Source of the DNA: Oligoflexia bacterium
Lineage (GTDB): Bacteria; Bdellovibrionota; UBA1018; CAIPTA01
Direction of reading: 5' to 3'
NCBI GenBank assembly: GCA_903867855.1
Contig: CAIPTA010000036.1
Location: 1-37,277 of the forward strand
DNA length: 37,277 nucleotides
Below are positions 15,632-23,809 of the stretch, piece after piece (the first letter of the stretch is position 1; each line of letters starts with the position of its first letter). The notes under the pieces were generated by a model. That model was not told the origin of the DNA, did not search any database, and saw only the letters and a list, made by a program, of their open reading frames with translations. The position numbers were made by a program, and so were the translations under genes.

Positions 15632-15672
15632 GGGGCTCCTTGCATTCCTTAGCTAGTACACACACTAATTTA

Positions 15673-15717
15673 TTGCACAATAGTTGAACAATAGCTATAT
15701 TGTGCAAAAGCTGTGCA
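15673..15717. promoter_or_regulatory. phased operator and sigma70 promoter between folE and the B12-type regulator
   Basis: TGCACA (15674) and TGAACA (15685) lie exactly 11 bases apart on the plus strand. TGTGCA occurs at 15701 and 15712, again 11 bases apart, which is the same half-site on the minus strand. The outer bases also give a perfect 10-bp inverted repeat, TTGCACAATA (15673-15682) with TATTGTGCAA (15698-15707). A promoter TTGCAC (15673-15678), 17-base spacer, TATATT (15696-15701) faces the regulator gene and is covered by the sites. CarH-type tetramers are known to bind 11-bp-spaced repeats over the -35 element. Confidence 0.7.
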
Positions 15718-15746
15718 GTAATTCTCGCTAAGCCGAGGTTTTTCCA

Positions 15747-16667
15747 ATGGAAAGTTTGAATGTTCGAGCCCTTGTTCGGCTCTTAGGTATCAATGAAAAT
15801 ACCCTCCGCGCATGGGAGCGGCGTTATGGTGCCGTTTCTCCTAAGCGTGATGGGGATGGTCGCAGGCTTTATTCCAGTAAAGATGTGCAGCGACTCAAAC
15901 TCCTTAGCTCCCTGGTGCAGGAGGGGCATTCGATCGGTCGAATTGCAAAGCTGAAAACATCGTCGCTGGAAAAAATGGCAGCGCCGAAATCAGAAACTCT
16001 GCCGCTTGAATCCGCGGTGGATTCTGATTACTTGGCCCAAATTATTTCTGCACTAGATGATTTTCGCCTCGATCGATTGCATGAAACTCTGCAGCGCGCT
16101 CGCTTTCAAATGAGCCCGAAAGAAACCATCTTCCAGCTCATTATTCCGCTGCTTCAAAGAGTGGGGAGTTTGGTTTTACAAAATAAACTCTCGATCACCC
16201 AAGAGCATTTACTCTCTGCGCTTTTGCGCGATTACCTCGGTGTGCTTCACCAATCCCTCTCTCCCTATAGTTATGTTTCCCGAAAAAAGGCAAAGAACGT
16301 GATGCTCTCCACCCGTGAAGGGGATATGCACGAGTTCGGTATTTTGTTGGCCGCCATTCTCTGTAATCTTCATGAGTATAAGTGTTATTACCTCGGCCCC
16401 AATATGCCGGTAAGAGATTTGCTGGATGCGTGTGCGCAGTTTAAGGCGGATTATTTGGTGGTAAGCCTCTCCAGCCTACCGAGAGAAAGGGAGCTGATCA
16501 CATCTGAAAAATTTTTGGGTTCGATTGAGGATGAATTGCCGAAGAGCACAAAGATTTTTGTGGGTGGAAATGATTCTTTTACGGTTAGTAGAAAAAAATG
16601 GAGTAGGGACATTATTTTTTTAAGTCACCTGCGAGACTTTGACGACTATTTAGCGCAACATAGTTAA
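15747..16667 (+). CDS. MerR-type regulator with cobalamin-binding domain (CarH/LitR-like)
   Basis: The 306-residue protein has an N-terminal MerR helix-turn-helix (residues about 4-70, INENTLRAWERRYGAVSPKR, then GRRLYSSKD). A four-helix bundle follows, then a B12-binding Rossmann domain. The lower-ligand signature is complete: E191-G-D-M-H195-E-F-G198 (ExDxHxxG). The bundle keeps Glu153-His154 of the family Wx9EH motif. The Trp and the next His, both important in Thermus CarH, are Val143 and Leu144 here. It is divergent from folE, carries its own phased operator, and is translationally coupled to the permease downstream (TAA directly followed by ATG). Probably a B12-dependent repressor; light sensing is doubtful. 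Confidence 0.88.
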   Translation: MESLNVRALVRLLGINENTLRAWERRYGAVSPKRDGDGRRLYSSKDVQRLKLLSSLVQEGHSIGRIAKLKTSSLEKMAAPKSETLPLESAVDSDYLAQIISALDDFRLDRLHETLQRARFQMSPKETIFQLIIPLLQRVGSLVLQNKLSITQEHLLSALLRDYLGVLHQSLSPYSYVSRKKAKNVMLSTREGDMHEFGILLAAILCNLHEYKCYYLGPNMPVRDLLDACAQFKADYLVVSLSSLPRERELITSEKFLGSIEDELPKSTKIFVGGNDSFTVSRKKWSRDIIFLSHLRDFDDYLAQHS

Positions 16668-18017
16668 ATGAGTGAACTTCGACCCCGTATCGGACTATTT
16701 TCCGCCTGCATGATCGTGATGGGTTCCATCATTGGATCAGGAATTTTTAAAAAAGTAGCTCCGATGACGCTGAAGCTACAATCGGAAAAATGGGTGCTAC
16801 TCTGCTGGCTCGTGGCCGGTATTGTTACTCTTTTTGCCACCTTAACCTATGCGGAAGTGGCGAGTCGCACGGCTCAAACTGGCGGTCTATATTCATATCT
16901 CAGGGAGATGTATGGCAAGTGGGTGAGCTATTTGTATGGTTGGTCTTGCTTTTCCATCATTCAAACAGCTTCGATCGCTTCGATTGCCTATGTGTTCGCT
17001 GAATCTGTGCTGGGTGTTTTCCCCAATCTTTCGCTTGTGCTTTCCGTAAAACTGATCGCTATTTTTTCTATTCTTTTGCTATCGTTTATTAATTTTCTTG
17101 GCGTTATCTTCGGTGCCTTGGTGGAAAATATTTTCACCGTTTTAAAAATACTGGGAATAATCTTGGTGATTATTTTAGGTTTTCATTCTTCCCTGCCGCC
17201 AGAGCCAGTGGAAGTGGTGAAGAATAGCTTACCATTCACAGGCGGGGCGCTCGTGCCTGCGCTGTTTAGCGCGATGCTAGGCGCATTTTGGGCCTATGAT
17301 GGCTTTAATAATGTGGGATTTCTCGGTGGCGAAGTTATTCAGCCTCGGAAAAATATTCCCCTGGCTCTAGTGCTCGGAGTGATCGCAGTTTTAGTGATCT
17401 ATTTGCTGGTGAATTTGGCTTATTTTCATGCGTTCTCTGTGAAGGAAATTTCTACCGTGGCCAATCAAAAAGGGCTCATTTTTGCGGTGGAAATGGTGAA
17501 GCGAATTTACGGCAATGGGTGGGCGAAAATTATTTCTCTACTGCTGATGGCGTCTACCTTTGGTGCCACCAATTCTTCGATCTTGGCCTCTTCCCGAATT
17601 TATTACGCGATGGCAAAAGATAAAGTGTTTTTTTCGATTTTTCAGCGTGTGCATCCGCGCTTTGGCACTCCCTCCGTAGCCTTACTTGCGCAGGCTATTT
17701 GGGCTTCGCTCTTGGTACTCCTCGGTAGCTTTGATGAGCTCACAGATATGCTCATTTTTGCTTCCTTTGCCTTTTATGGGCTTGGCGCCTTTGGATTATT
17801 TCGTTTGAGGAAAACGAGCCAATCCGCATTTACAGTTCCCAGCTGGATACCCTTAAGTTATGGCTTTTTTTGCTTCTTACTCGTATTTGTAAATATTTGG
17901 GAAGCGCCTAAGCAAGCTTTGGTTGGCGCAATTTTAGTCTTTTCTGGATTGCCCTTGGTTTGGCTGATTAGCCGCTCTTACTTTGCTTCTGTAGCTCAGG
18001 AAAGCACTGGTAAATAG
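16668..18017 (+). CDS. APC-family amino-acid permease
   Basis: The 449-residue integral membrane protein has about 12 hydrophobic helices. It shows the APC/LAT-type signature GSIIGSGIFKK in the first helix, TAQTGGLYSYLREMYGKW between helices 2 and 3, and WAYDGFNNVGFLGGEVIQP near helix 6. It should exchange or import amino acids across the inner membrane; specificity cannot be read. The ATG follows the regulator's TAA with no gap and no Shine-Dalgarno, so it depends on translational coupling. Its 3' end overlaps the convergent gene at 17968 by 50 bases. Confidence 0.88.
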   Translation: MSELRPRIGLFSACMIVMGSIIGSGIFKKVAPMTLKLQSEKWVLLCWLVAGIVTLFATLTYAEVASRTAQTGGLYSYLREMYGKWVSYLYGWSCFSIIQTASIASIAYVFAESVLGVFPNLSLVLSVKLIAIFSILLLSFINFLGVIFGALVENIFTVLKILGIILVIILGFHSSLPPEPVEVVKNSLPFTGGALVPALFSAMLGAFWAYDGFNNVGFLGGEVIQPRKNIPLALVLGVIAVLVIYLLVNLAYFHAFSVKEISTVANQKGLIFAVEMVKRIYGNGWAKIISLLLMASTFGATNSSILASSRIYYAMAKDKVFFSIFQRVHPRFGTPSVALLAQAIWASLLVLLGSFDELTDMLIFASFAFYGLGAFGLFRLRKTSQSAFTVPSWIPLSYGFFCFLLVFVNIWEAPKQALVGAILVFSGLPLVWLISRSYFASVAQESTGK

Positions 18018-18936
18018 CTGATCGCGGAATCGTTACTTTTGGGATTTGGAGATGAATTTCTTCAAATGTATTCGGGATTGGCTTTCCATGCATCAAATCC
18101 TTTAAATAGGGGATTGCCATTTGAGCATCAGAGTTCGCGATCATCGCCCTTTCTAGCTCAGCAATTTTTTTAAAATTCATGGATTGAAGCAGGTGAAAAA
18201 ATGCGCGTAGAAAATTTTCATTGCTACCATCGGGGTAGCGAACGCGCTCCGGCATCACAATCACTTTTCCATCCTCTACATAGAAATCGAGAAATTTGAT
18301 GGTATTTACATGCAGCGCTTTATCGAGCCCGATTTTATAGAGCAAGGGCTTAAGTATTGATTTGTATTTTTGTAGAAGCGGTAAGCGCTTAAGCTTTTGA
18401 GTGGCCACCTTTTTATCATTACTCCAGAGAGCGTAAGTTACGGATAATTTTTCCGGATAGAACACGATATGAGGAGTATCAATATCCACAAACTCGATAT
18501 TCCCTTGAGGGTTCTTATACATTTTTTCGAGCTGCATTCTGGTTTGAAGCGTGTTCGAATCAATTTCAAAACCAGCCCGAAATAGCACAGATTCATAGCC
18601 TGGCCCGAAGGCAGAGAGGGAGGTTAGCAGTAAATTCCCATGATGGTGAATGCTCTGGTGGGAGATATCGGTGTTGCCATCAGGGCGTGGCAGCCAACAG
18701 TGGGCAATCAAATGGCAGTCTGGATTTTTGGCCAAATCAAAGGCAATCACCGGGTTAATTCTTTTTTGTTTAAAAAAATCTGGCTTACGAACGGCCTCTA
18801 GGATGAGTTCCTCGAATAATTCCTGATCTCCCGCGAGGGGTTTCAGCAGGGACTGTGCTTTCTCGTGGGCAATTCTATAGGGGTGATCGGCAAAGAGGGA
18901 AAATAAATTTCCACGAAGCTCGCTCAATCTGCTCAT
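17968..18936 (-). CDS. unrecognised protein of the polysaccharide cluster
   Basis: The 322-residue soluble protein has no signal peptide. A histidine-rich segment, SHQSIHHHGNLLLTSLSAFG followed by PGYESVLF, sits near residue 95 and is reminiscent of a cupin metal site; this is a resemblance only. The C-terminal part is helical and basic. ATG 18936 overlaps the stop of the FkbM methyltransferase by four bases, so it is the last gene of that operon. The ortholog's function is unknown to me. The 50-base convergent overlap with the permease gene is long. Confidence 0.6.
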   Translation of the reverse strand: MSRLSELRGNLFSLFADHPYRIAHEKAQSLLKPLAGDQELFEELILEAVRKPDFFKQKRINPVIAFDLAKNPDCHLIAHCWLPRPDGNTDISHQSIHHHGNLLLTSLSAFGPGYESVLFRAGFEIDSNTLQTRMQLEKMYKNPQGNIEFVDIDTPHIVFYPEKLSVTYALWSNDKKVATQKLKRLPLLQKYKSILKPLLYKIGLDKALHVNTIKFLDFYVEDGKVIVMPERVRYPDGSNENFLRAFFHLLQSMNFKKIAELERAMIANSDAQMAIPYLKDLMHGKPIPNTFEEIHLQIPKVTIPRSAIYQCFPELQKQSKSG

Positions 18937-19766
18937 TGCTTTGATCCTGCGGAAAGGCTTGCGCTCTTCTCCTTATGAAGAAGGATATAGTTGGCATCCG
19001 CAAATTCCGCCGCGCTATAGGGAACTAGCTGTTCATTCTCATAGCGGAAAATCTCGTAGCCAATTTCTGTGATGAAGTTGCGTAAATCCGCCTCTTCCAG
19101 CTTAAATCCGCGTAAGAAAAAGGGGCAAATTTCGATCAGCACAATGGGTTTATGCTGAGCGAGGAGTTTTCGCATCCCTTGAAGCGCGAATAACTCTGCT
19201 CCTTCAATATCTATTTTTACAAAATCGAGCCGAGTGAGTTTTGGAAGAAAGCTATCTAGACTCACCACCTCGCAAGAGAAGTTCTCGTGCTTATCGAAGT
19301 TGTGGTATTTTTCTCGGCCTTTTTGCGAATTGTCGCGGCCTTTGAGGTGGGCTTGGCCTGCGCTATGTGTGCCTAGTTCTTGCAATGGCACTTCAAATTC
19401 TAGGGTTTCATTTTTTGCGCCCACGCCTTTATCGAAGAGTTCCACGTTAGTGAAGGCATAGTGCTGCACAATTCTTTTTAAGATATCAAAAGTGCTGGGG
19501 ATCGGTTCAAAAGCATATACTTTTCCCGTGGGGCAAAGATCTGCAAGGCGCACAGTATAGTAGGCGTAGTTTGCGCCGATATCGATCGATACACTTTCTT
19601 TCGAAAGTATCTTCGGCAACAAGGAAATCTCTGCTTCTTCCACTAAGCGATATTGAATATCGCGAAGCTTGGCTCGGTATTGCATCCAATGATAGGCCTT
19701 GGGGCCAAAGAGTTTATACAAGAATGGTTTTACCATCTTGCGGATGGGGGAATGCACGGATGCCAT
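18933..19766 (-). CDS. FkbM-family methyltransferase
   Basis: This 277-residue SAM-dependent methyltransferase has motif I DIGANYAYYTVRLADLCPTG (the SAM loop), an acidic YAFEPIPSTFDILKR motif II, and the family's diagnostic RLDFVKIDIEGAELFALQGM. FkbM enzymes O-methylate small molecules and sugars; in a polysaccharide cluster a glycan sugar is the likely substrate. The gene follows the glycosyltransferase at 19770 by three bases and overlaps the next gene by four, so it is mid-operon. Confidence 0.9.
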   Translation of the reverse strand: MASVHSPIRKMVKPFLYKLFGPKAYHWMQYRAKLRDIQYRLVEEAEISLLPKILSKESVSIDIGANYAYYTVRLADLCPTGKVYAFEPIPSTFDILKRIVQHYAFTNVELFDKGVGAKNETLEFEVPLQELGTHSAGQAHLKGRDNSQKGREKYHNFDKHENFSCEVVSLDSFLPKLTRLDFVKIDIEGAELFALQGMRKLLAQHKPIVLIEICPFFLRGFKLEEADLRNFITEIGYEIFRYENEQLVPYSAAEFADANYILLHKEKSASLSAGSKQ

Positions 19767-19769
19767 TAT

Positions 19770-20990
19770 TTACCTCGGACAAGTTTCATAGATCATTTTA
19801 TACGCTTCTATGCCATTTCTCAGAGAAAAATATTCCAAGGCAGCTCTACGAATTTCTTGTTTATTGAGCCTTTCGATTTGGACAATTTGTCTCGCAGCTT
19901 CTTCATAGGAGCTTTCAGAAAAATCAGAGAGCAAAGTTCCTACCTGGTACTGCTGAAAGAATTGATCCGCATCACCAACTTTGGCGTTCGCGATCACTGG
20001 CACTCCCATGCCAAGTAGCTCCGCGAGTTTTGTTGGCGAGGAAGACATTTTGGAATAGCTCGGACGAATAAAAAAAAGCCCAAGGGTAGCGAGAGAAAGA
20101 TAGCTCGGCACTTCTTGTCGGGAAGCTTTCCTCACAAAAAGACGCTCACGCGGGATTCCCTTTTTCTCCGCCAGCTCAAACACGATTTGTGGATTGTCTG
20201 GCGTAAGAAATAAAAAATAATACTCTTTTGATTTCTCTAAGATAGCTTGAAAACAATCAAGCATTTCTTCAAGCATATACCAGGTACCAAGAGAGCCCAG
20301 GTAGATGATGATTTTGCCCGGAATCGCTAATTCAGATTCAAGCTTTAGTTTGGCGGCTTGGTTCACGTTCTCTTCTGAGAAAAAATCTAAATCGGCACAG
20401 CAGGGAATTACCTCTATGCGAGCCCCTTTGGCACTTGGCCAATTTGCCATTTCTTTTTTTGCGGCATGGGTGAGGCTCACGGTGCAAAAGCTCTCTTGCA
20501 GAAAATCTGCTTCCCTTCGCTTGAAGAAATTATAGATCACCCGATATAGGGGGTGTTTTAGGTTCCACAACTTTCCATCCACGCGCTCATCGGCCCAGAA
20601 GCCACGCATGTCGAAGAGGAAGGGGATCTTGCGGCTGCGGGAAAAATGAAGCCCCACGAGAGAGGGAATATAGCTGCGGCAGTGGAGCAGATTGCAATTT
20701 TCTCGGGCAATTAGTTTACGCGCTTGCCGGTAGAGTTGAAAGAGATCCCAAAGTGAGGAGAGCACGGGAGGCGATTTGTGATAGAAAATTGGGTTCCATT
20801 TGATATTCGATTTTTTTAGTAGATCGGAAATGAGAATAGAATTTTGCTGGTAGCGATCTTTTTTCTCGCAACTTAAAATAGTGATTTCATGACCATGCTT
20901 CGCTAAGCCCTGAAGATAGGGGATCACCTGAGATTGTCCTAAAGGGTCTGTCATCCCATCGTAGGAAATGTATAAAACCTTACGATTCAT
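19770..20990 (-). CDS. GT-B glycosyltransferase (family 4 type)
   Basis: The N-terminal half opens KVLYISYDGMTDPLGQSQVI and the C-terminal half carries GKIIIYLGSLGTWYMLEEML and the donor-sugar loop PTKLAELLGMGVPVIANAKV. This is the GT-B fold of family 4 glycosyltransferases, which use nucleotide sugars in the cytoplasm. About 406 residues. ATG 20990 (MNRK) is preferred; the frame extends to a TTG at 21029 but neither has a good ribosome site. It follows the nucleotidyltransferase gene by about 42 bases. Specific sugar unknown. Confidence 0.87.
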   Translation of the reverse strand: MNRKVLYISYDGMTDPLGQSQVIPYLQGLAKHGHEITILSCEKKDRYQQNSILISDLLKKSNIKWNPIFYHKSPPVLSSLWDLFQLYRQARKLIARENCNLLHCRSYIPSLVGLHFSRSRKIPFLFDMRGFWADERVDGKLWNLKHPLYRVIYNFFKRREADFLQESFCTVSLTHAAKKEMANWPSAKGARIEVIPCCADLDFFSEENVNQAAKLKLESELAIPGKIIIYLGSLGTWYMLEEMLDCFQAILEKSKEYYFLFLTPDNPQIVFELAEKKGIPRERLFVRKASRQEVPSYLSLATLGLFFIRPSYSKMSSSPTKLAELLGMGVPVIANAKVGDADQFFQQYQVGTLLSDFSESSYEEAARQIVQIERLNKQEIRRAALEYFSLRNGIEAYKMIYETCPR

Positions 20991-21032
20991 TGGAGAATTA
21001 TAGCGCGAGCGAGGCGGAGCCGAAAGCAAAAG

Positions 21033-21701
21033 CTATTTAACGGCACTTAGCTGTTCGAAGGTATCAATGGAAATCCATTTTTTGGGGTACACATCAGAAA
21101 CCATCAGCTGCTTTTGCTGAATTAGATCATTCCAAACGGAATAGAAATCACCTTGGTGAGTGCACAAGGAATTTACCTTCTTGGGGTTTAGCACTTGGAT
21201 GCCGGAGCAGTAAATGTCGGAAGGTTTATTTCGATTGAGTTCAGTCACAAAGCGATCTTTGTGAAAGATATAATCCCCTTCAAGGCCTTGCACAGGAGTT
21301 ACCGGCACGATCATGCAGGCAGGCTGCTTGAGGTCATAGTAGTTCTGCTCTAGCATGCCGAAATCGAGCTCTGTCACGTTATCGCAGGTGAGAACATAGA
21401 GTGGCTCATCTAGATTTTTTAGCAAGGTGTGAAAGATCCACCACGCATTGCTTTGCCCTTCCGTATTGAGCACAGAACTCGCACCTTGTTGAATCACATG
21501 TTCCGCTAGCATCGCTTTTTTATAGCCCACAGTGATATGAATATTGGGAACTTCTTTTTTTACGAGCTCAATGCCCTGAGAAATAAGCGTTCCACCCTTT
21601 AAAGGCGCCATGGGTTTCGGCACCACATCTGTGAGCGCACCCATTCGGCTGCCTCTACCTGCGGCGAGAATCAAGGCATGTTTGATTCTCGTAGAAGTCA
21701 T
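21033..21701 (-). CDS. sugar-1-phosphate nucleotidyltransferase
   Basis: The 222-residue protein opens with the nucleotidyltransferase signature ALILAAGRGSRMGALTDVVP followed by KPM (LxxGxGxRl...PKPm). It continues with a typical second region, NAWWIFHTLLKNLDEPLYVL then TCDNVTELD. These enzymes couple sugar-1-phosphate to an NTP. The protein is short and lacks a C-terminal beta-helix, like GlmU-N/MurNAc-type or hexose-1-phosphate enzymes. It overlaps the dehydratase gene upstream by four bases, suggesting that the two make one activated sugar. Confidence 0.85.
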   Translation of the reverse strand: MTSTRIKHALILAAGRGSRMGALTDVVPKPMAPLKGGTLISQGIELVKKEVPNIHITVGYKKAMLAEHVIQQGASSVLNTEGQSNAWWIFHTLLKNLDEPLYVLTCDNVTELDFGMLEQNYYDLKQPACMIVPVTPVQGLEGDYIFHKDRFVTELNRNKPSDIYCSGIQVLNPKKVNSLCTHQGDFYSVWNDLIQQKQLMVSDVYPKKWISIDTFEQLSAVK

Positions 21702-22645
21702 TCTTTTGGTGGCTTTGTGATGATGTTAAGCAGTTCTTGTTTCGTGAGGCGCTCTGCATTGTCGGAGGTTACAGCTTCCTTCAGGCAGTTGTTCTGCTCT
21801 TTATTGAAGGTAATTACATAATGCAAAATGCCGTTGATCATTTGGGTGGTGGTGAACCTTGTTTCTACTTCGCTGATGAGTGCTTCATAGTTGCGATCGC
21901 CTGGGCGACCTTCAATTTTTTCCCACTTGCCACCAAAGTTTTCAATCCACACATCGAGAAGCTCGCGAATGCTCGCAGCACGCATTGTACGTGAAAGCAC
22001 TTTGCCATGAAGGGTATCGATATTGTCGAGACCCGCCACAACGAGATTAACCGCTTCATTCACAGTGAAAAAGAAACGAGTCATGTCCGGACCAGTGGTG
22101 CCGATTAACTTCGTTTCTTCATGCATGCGTTTCCAGATCGGCAGCACAGATCCCGTGCTCCAGGCCACGTTACCATAGCGAACTGACATCACTTTGGTAT
22201 CCGTTTTGCCATCCATGGAGCTAAACATTCTCTCCATGGCGGCTTTGGATAAACCGTAGATATTTCGGATAGGGGGCGCGGCTTTATCCGTGGAAATTCC
22301 GATGAGAGATTTTACTTTTTTATCCAATGCTACGCGAACCACATTTTGTGATCCAACCACGTTTACATCGATACATTCCATGGGTTGCACTTCAGAGAGA
22401 TCAACAAATTTTGTTGCAGCAGCATGGATTACGATATCTGGTTTTACTTCTACGATTACATCGCGAACTGATTCGATATTCGTAACGTCCATGGGCATGG
22501 TTTTACAGCCGCTGATTTGTCCGGCGTAAAAGTTTTGCTTATTGTTTCTGCCGGTGATGGTTACATCGTATTTTGCCTTCAGCGCAAGCGCCAAGTGCCG
22601 ACCCAAAAAACCTGTTCCACCTGTGATTAAGACTTTCTGTTGCAT
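21698..22645 (-). CDS. PseB/CapD-like NAD-dependent 4,6-dehydratase or epimerase
   Basis: This is a short-chain dehydrogenase/reductase of the extended type. It has the nucleotide-binding motif TGGTGFLGRHLALALK (residues about 8-23), DVTNIESVRDVI, the catalytic STDKAAPP...IYGLSKAAMERM (Asp-Lys plus YxxxK) and VRYGNVAWSTGSVLPIW. The Thr-Asp-Lys triad and short length (315) point to UDP-HexNAc 4,6-dehydratases such as PseB or the soluble CapD/FnlA relatives. It would feed a 4-keto sugar to the DegT aminotransferase of the same cluster. First gene of its operon, divergent from a glycosyltransferase. Confidence 0.85.
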   Translation of the reverse strand: MQQKVLITGGTGFLGRHLALALKAKYDVTITGRNNKQNFYAGQISGCKTMPMDVTNIESVRDVIVEVKPDIVIHAAATKFVDLSEVQPMECIDVNVVGSQNVVRVALDKKVKSLIGISTDKAAPPIRNIYGLSKAAMERMFSSMDGKTDTKVMSVRYGNVAWSTGSVLPIWKRMHEETKLIGTTGPDMTRFFFTVNEAVNLVVAGLDNIDTLHGKVLSRTMRAASIRELLDVWIENFGGKWEKIEGRPGDRNYEALISEVETRFTTTQMINGILHYVITFNKEQNNCLKEAVTSDNAERLTKQELLNIITKPPKE

Positions 22646-22723
22646 AGAGAAAAGCTTAAGATAAAATCAATATCTTAGCAACCAATCCTGGGGCGTACAC
22701 GCTATTCGGGCGAGAGTGTTTTC

Positions 22724-23809
22724 ATGGGTAAAAAAACAAAAATTCTCCTCCTTTGCCCTCACCCCGAAGGTGTGGCGCCCGGCCAAAGATTAAAATACGA
22801 ACAATACTTTCCCCACCTAAGAGCCAATGGATTTGAGATCCATGTTTCTCCCTTCATGACGATGCCATTTTGGAAAATTGTTTATAAACCAGGTAGGCTT
22901 CGCCAAAAGATTTTTTGGGTAATGTTTGGATACGCTAGAAGGGTGTGGGATCTTTGCCGGATTCCCTTCTATGATGGCACCTTCGTGTTTCTCAACGTAA
23001 CACCCCTCGGCGGACCCTTTTTCGAGCGGCTCGTGCGGCTATTGAGTCGAAAACTTGTCTACGATATCGATGATCTCGTTTTCTTAGGAAAAACGAGTGC
23101 GGTGAACAAGGTGGTGAGTCGCTTTAAGAGTAGCGATAAGTATTTCTATCTAATGAAGGCTTCTGATCATGTGATTAGCTGCACGCCGTATCTGGATGGG
23201 ATTGTGAGGCGTTATAATTCTCATACCACGGATATTTCTTCCACTATCGCTACTGATCGCTATTTGCCCGTGAATACCTATTCCAATGAGAACGTGGTTA
23301 CAATTGGCTGGAGTGGTAGCCATAGCACTTCCGTTTATATGAAGCTATTGAGCGATGTATTGGCTGAGCTCAAGAAAAAGCGAAAATTTAAGTTGCTCGT
23401 GATCGGCGACGCAAACTTTCAGATGCCTGGAATTGATGTGGAAGCTCTTCCGTGGAGGGAAGAATCGGAAGTAAGAGATCTACAGCGTATCGATATTGGA
23501 TTATATCCTCTGCCTGATGAGGAGTGGGTATACGGTAAGAGTGGTCTAAAAGCCTTGCAATATATGGCACTCGGGATACCCACCATTGCTACCGCGATTG
23601 GCGCTAATTTTCGCGTGATGGAAGATGGAATATCGGGCTTTCTCGTGAAAAGTGATGCGGAGTGGTTGGCGCGTTTAGAGCAATTGGTGGACGATGCTTC
23701 GCTCAGAAAAAGTATCGGCACTAAAGCCCGCGAACGAGTGGAGGAGCTCTACTCTGTGCGAGCCAATGAACCTACCTACCTAAAAATTTTTCAGACTACT
23801 TTTCTGTAG
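22724..23809 (+). CDS. GT-B glycosyltransferase (family 4 type)
   Basis: The 361-residue protein starts KTKILLLCPHPEGVAPGQRL and has a C-terminal donor-binding part KSGLKALQYMALGIPTIATA (followed by IGANFRVMEDGISGFLV), as in family 4 glycosyltransferases. An extra segment at about residues 100-150 (KLVYDIDDLVFLGKTS, ASDHVISCTPYLDG) is typical of the subgroup. It is the only plus-strand gene in the middle of the minus-strand cluster and is divergent from the dehydratase. Its end overlaps the convergent methyltransferase gene by 19 bases. Confidence 0.88.
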   Translation: MGKKTKILLLCPHPEGVAPGQRLKYEQYFPHLRANGFEIHVSPFMTMPFWKIVYKPGRLRQKIFWVMFGYARRVWDLCRIPFYDGTFVFLNVTPLGGPFFERLVRLLSRKLVYDIDDLVFLGKTSAVNKVVSRFKSSDKYFYLMKASDHVISCTPYLDGIVRRYNSHTTDISSTIATDRYLPVNTYSNENVVTIGWSGSHSTSVYMKLLSDVLAELKKKRKFKLLVIGDANFQMPGIDVEALPWREESEVRDLQRIDIGLYPLPDEEWVYGKSGLKALQYMALGIPTIATAIGANFRVMEDGISGFLVKSDAEWLARLEQLVDDASLRKSIGTKARERVEELYSVRANEPTYLKIFQTTFL

